DNA of 5,722 nt from an uncultured Spirochaetaceae bacterium (GTDB lineage: Bacteria; Spirochaetota; Spirochaetia; Treponematales; Treponemataceae), in NCBI GenBank assembly GCA_902796985.1, contig CADBRC010000323.1:1-5722 (forward strand). The letters are read 5' to 3'. A program made the position numbers and the translations under genes. Position 1 is the first letter of the stretch. Each line of letters begins with the position of its first letter. This document shows positions 5,195 through 5,722 of the stretch, piece by piece. The notes under the pieces are model-generated. The model saw only the letters and a list, made by a program, of their open reading frames with translations. It ran no database searches and had not been told where the DNA came from.

Positions 5195-5722
5195 ATGGAA
5201 GAATTACGTTCAACAGATGCCTTGGACAATGAAATCAGGAACGAAGCCCGCAAGCGGGCCGGGAAAGTTCTTGAGAAAGCCAGGGAAAACGCGCAGTCGC
5301 TGAAGGACGGCGTGGAGAAGAAGCTTGCGGACGCACAGGCCCAGGCCGAGCGGCAGTCCGCCGGGCGGCTTGACCTGTACAGGAAGAATATAGATGCGTC
5401 CGTTCCCCTTGAGAAGGGGCGTTACCTTGTTTCGTTCATATATGACTCGGTGATTGAGGCCGTCAATTCCTTCCTGGAAGGAGCCGGTTCCGGCAAGCGG
5501 CTGGAGATGCTTGCGTCTCTTGCTGAACGGAGCAAGCCTTTCCTTGCGGGCAAGGAGCTGGAGGCAACGGTCATAGGCTTTGACAAACAGGCCGCCGAGA
5601 AGATGCTGGAGAAGCAGTTCGGCAAGGCCATTGTCTCTTGCGGGACGGGCGACAGTCACCTGCTGGACGACGAGAGCCTCCCGGGCCTGAAGCTGCGTGA
5701 AGGCATTATCCTCAGGGCGAGG
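5195..5722 (+). CDS. atpE: V/A-type ATPase subunit E (peripheral stalk), cut at the window edge
   Basis: The open frame runs 176 codons to the window end without a stop; family members have about 190-210 residues, so perhaps 15-35 are missing. The N-terminal half (about 8-66) is a long charged helix with repeated Ala, Glu, Lys and Arg (EARKRAGKVLEKARENAQ, 17-34), the part that pairs with the small coiled-coil subunit. The rest, from about 70, is a mixed alpha/beta domain with a helix KGRYLVSFIYDSVIEAVNSF and, near the end, LPGLKLREGIILRAR, which resembles the family's conserved GG(v/i).. strand but with LREG in place of the usual double glycine. The ATG at 5195 has GGAAAAG (5179-5185) 9 nt upstream. 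Subunits A, B and D are expected to follow. The E call is strong from fold pattern and context; symbol usage differs between species. Confidence 0.82.
   Translation, partial: MEELRSTDALDNEIRNEARKRAGKVLEKARENAQSLKDGVEKKLADAQAQAERQSAGRLDLYRKNIDASVPLEKGRYLVSFIYDSVIEAVNSFLEGAGSGKRLEMLASLAERSKPFLAGKELEATVIGFDKQAAEKMLEKQFGKAIVSCGTGDSHLLDDESLPGLKLREGIILRAR

Overview
The window reads as the front part of a chromosomal operon from a spirochaete, most likely a Treponema or close relative with GC-rich coding DNA. This rests on the gene set (secG, a PTS-IIA/PtsN-type protein, then a bacterial V/A-type ATPase cluster), the sequence character of the ATPase subunits and the strong preference for G/C at third codon positions. 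I could not run a search, so the genus is an inference.

Layout. Bases 1-245 are non-coding and AT-rich apart from a GC-rich patch. They hold two perfect copies plus a 10-nt remnant of a 23-bp tandem repeat, a 34-bp imperfect palindrome (15 of 17 pairs), and a very good sigma70-type promoter (TTGACT, 17 bp, TAGAAT) with a Shine-Dalgarno just before secG. From 246 to the right edge all genes lie on the + strand and are tightly packed: secG, ptsN-like, a small coiled-coil stalk subunit (G/H type), subunit C (d/AC39 type), subunit I (the a subunit), subunit K (proteolipid), subunit F, and subunit E, which is cut by the window edge. Gaps are 18, 3, 9, -8, 58, 4 and 32 nt. No terminator is visible between them, so one long transcript from the secG promoter is the simplest reading.

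How the genes work together. Subunits I and K form the membrane ion path. C is the socket between the K ring and the central shaft, F is part of the shaft, and the coiled-coil G/H-type protein with E forms the peripheral stalk. The catalytic A, B and D subunits are absent here and are expected just downstream of E. SecG belongs to the protein export channel. The PtsN-like protein is a phosphotransferase-type regulator whose tie to the ATPase is suggested only by operon position.

The content is mostly well-conserved housekeeping machinery. The points most worth a second look are the repeat and palindrome block upstream of the promoter, the PTS regulator inside an ATPase operon, the gene order (C before I, the two stalk genes separated), a proteolipid without the usual Na+ ligands, and the leader placed in front of the proteolipid gene.
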